From positions 53,885 through 117,884 of the forward strand of contig JAPLRR010000076.1 of assembly GCA_026399075.1 (NCBI GenBank): a stretch of DNA of 64,000 nucleotides. Direction: 5' to 3'. This stretch comes from Methylococcales bacterium (GTDB taxonomy: Bacteria; Pseudomonadota; Gammaproteobacteria; Methylococcales; Methylomonadaceae). Every line of letters starts with the position of its first letter. Positions within the stretch are counted from its first letter, which is position 1. Positions 64,000-64,000 of this stretch are shown piece by piece. Position numbers and translations under genes: made by a program. The notes beneath the pieces were generated by a model, which was not told the origin of the DNA, ran no database searches, and was given only the letters and a program-made list of their open reading frames with translations.

Positions 64000-64000
64000 T

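Overview
The window reads as a chromosome segment of a gammaproteobacterium with moderate GC, most likely a methanotroph of the order Methylococcales. The order is an inference. It rests on a formaldehyde-activating-enzyme homologue (Fae family), a very large exported multihaem cytochrome, a MutT-ThiE fusion next to argJ, a PilU ATPase, and gammaproteobacterial gene orders (nudJ-mnmA, clpS-clpA-infA, thrS-infC-rpmI-rplT-pheS-pheT-ihfA-merR, mnmG-rsmG-parA-parB). No rRNA or pmo/mxa genes are present to confirm it.

Layout. 1-0.9 kb: the start of purB, cut by the window edge. 0.95-6.7 kb: an accessory island, all on the minus strand. It holds an ATPase/HNH pair of Septu (PtuAB) type, a palindromic repeat, a three-gene SLATT / 41-residue ORF / P-loop ATPase operon, a small exported protein and a PIN/Phd toxin-antitoxin pair. 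The island lies between mnmA and purB, where hflD would be expected. 6.7-11.4 kb: mnmA, nudJ, clpS, clpA, infA. 11.7-16.3 kb: a sulfatase cassette (radical-SAM maturase, lipoprotein, BASS-type transporter, Cys-type sulfatase). 16.4-22.5 kb: MutT-ThiE, argJ, a CDF metal exporter, TusA, a PP-loop sulfur enzyme, pilU. 22.6-27.5 kb: glyQ and glyS, separated by an AT-rich ATPase/TOPRIM-like gene pair. 27.5-39.4 kb: CreA, TsaC, YoaA, TsaB, tRNA-Val(GAC) and the translation operon from thrS to ihfA and merR.

39.5-43.4 kb: tRNA-Pro(GGG) followed by an eroded island. It contains an integrase C-terminal remnant, a broken antitoxin copy, three toxin-antitoxin loci (one toxin frameshifted), a pair of related small proteins and a second copy of the palindromic repeat. 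43.5-51.4 kb: yggX-mutY, a peroxiredoxin, an AP2-like protein, and the ParAB-RsmG-MnmG cluster, which includes an extra ParB reduced to its N-terminal domain. 51.5-53.8 kb: an ArfA-like small gene with a long hairpin inside its frame, then a third ATPase/TOPRIM-like pair. 53.9-60 kb: Fae homologue, LtaS-like transferase, an exported protein of unknown function and an atypical pyruvate kinase. 60-64 kb: a MITE-like nested inverted repeat and the multihaem cytochrome.

Main theme. Three different SMC/ABC-type ATPases, each paired with a nuclease-like partner (HNH, short TOPRIM-like, long TOPRIM-like), and one SLATT membrane-effector operon sit as small insertions in or beside housekeeping operons. 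The SLATT operon and the glyQ/glyS insertion are the best candidates for little-described defence systems. Other points of interest are the ParB N-domain paralogue, the ArfA-like gene with its in-frame hairpin, the ATC start of infC and the Fae homologue lacking the catalytic histidine. All family assignments come from reading motifs and remembered family patterns; no database search was run.
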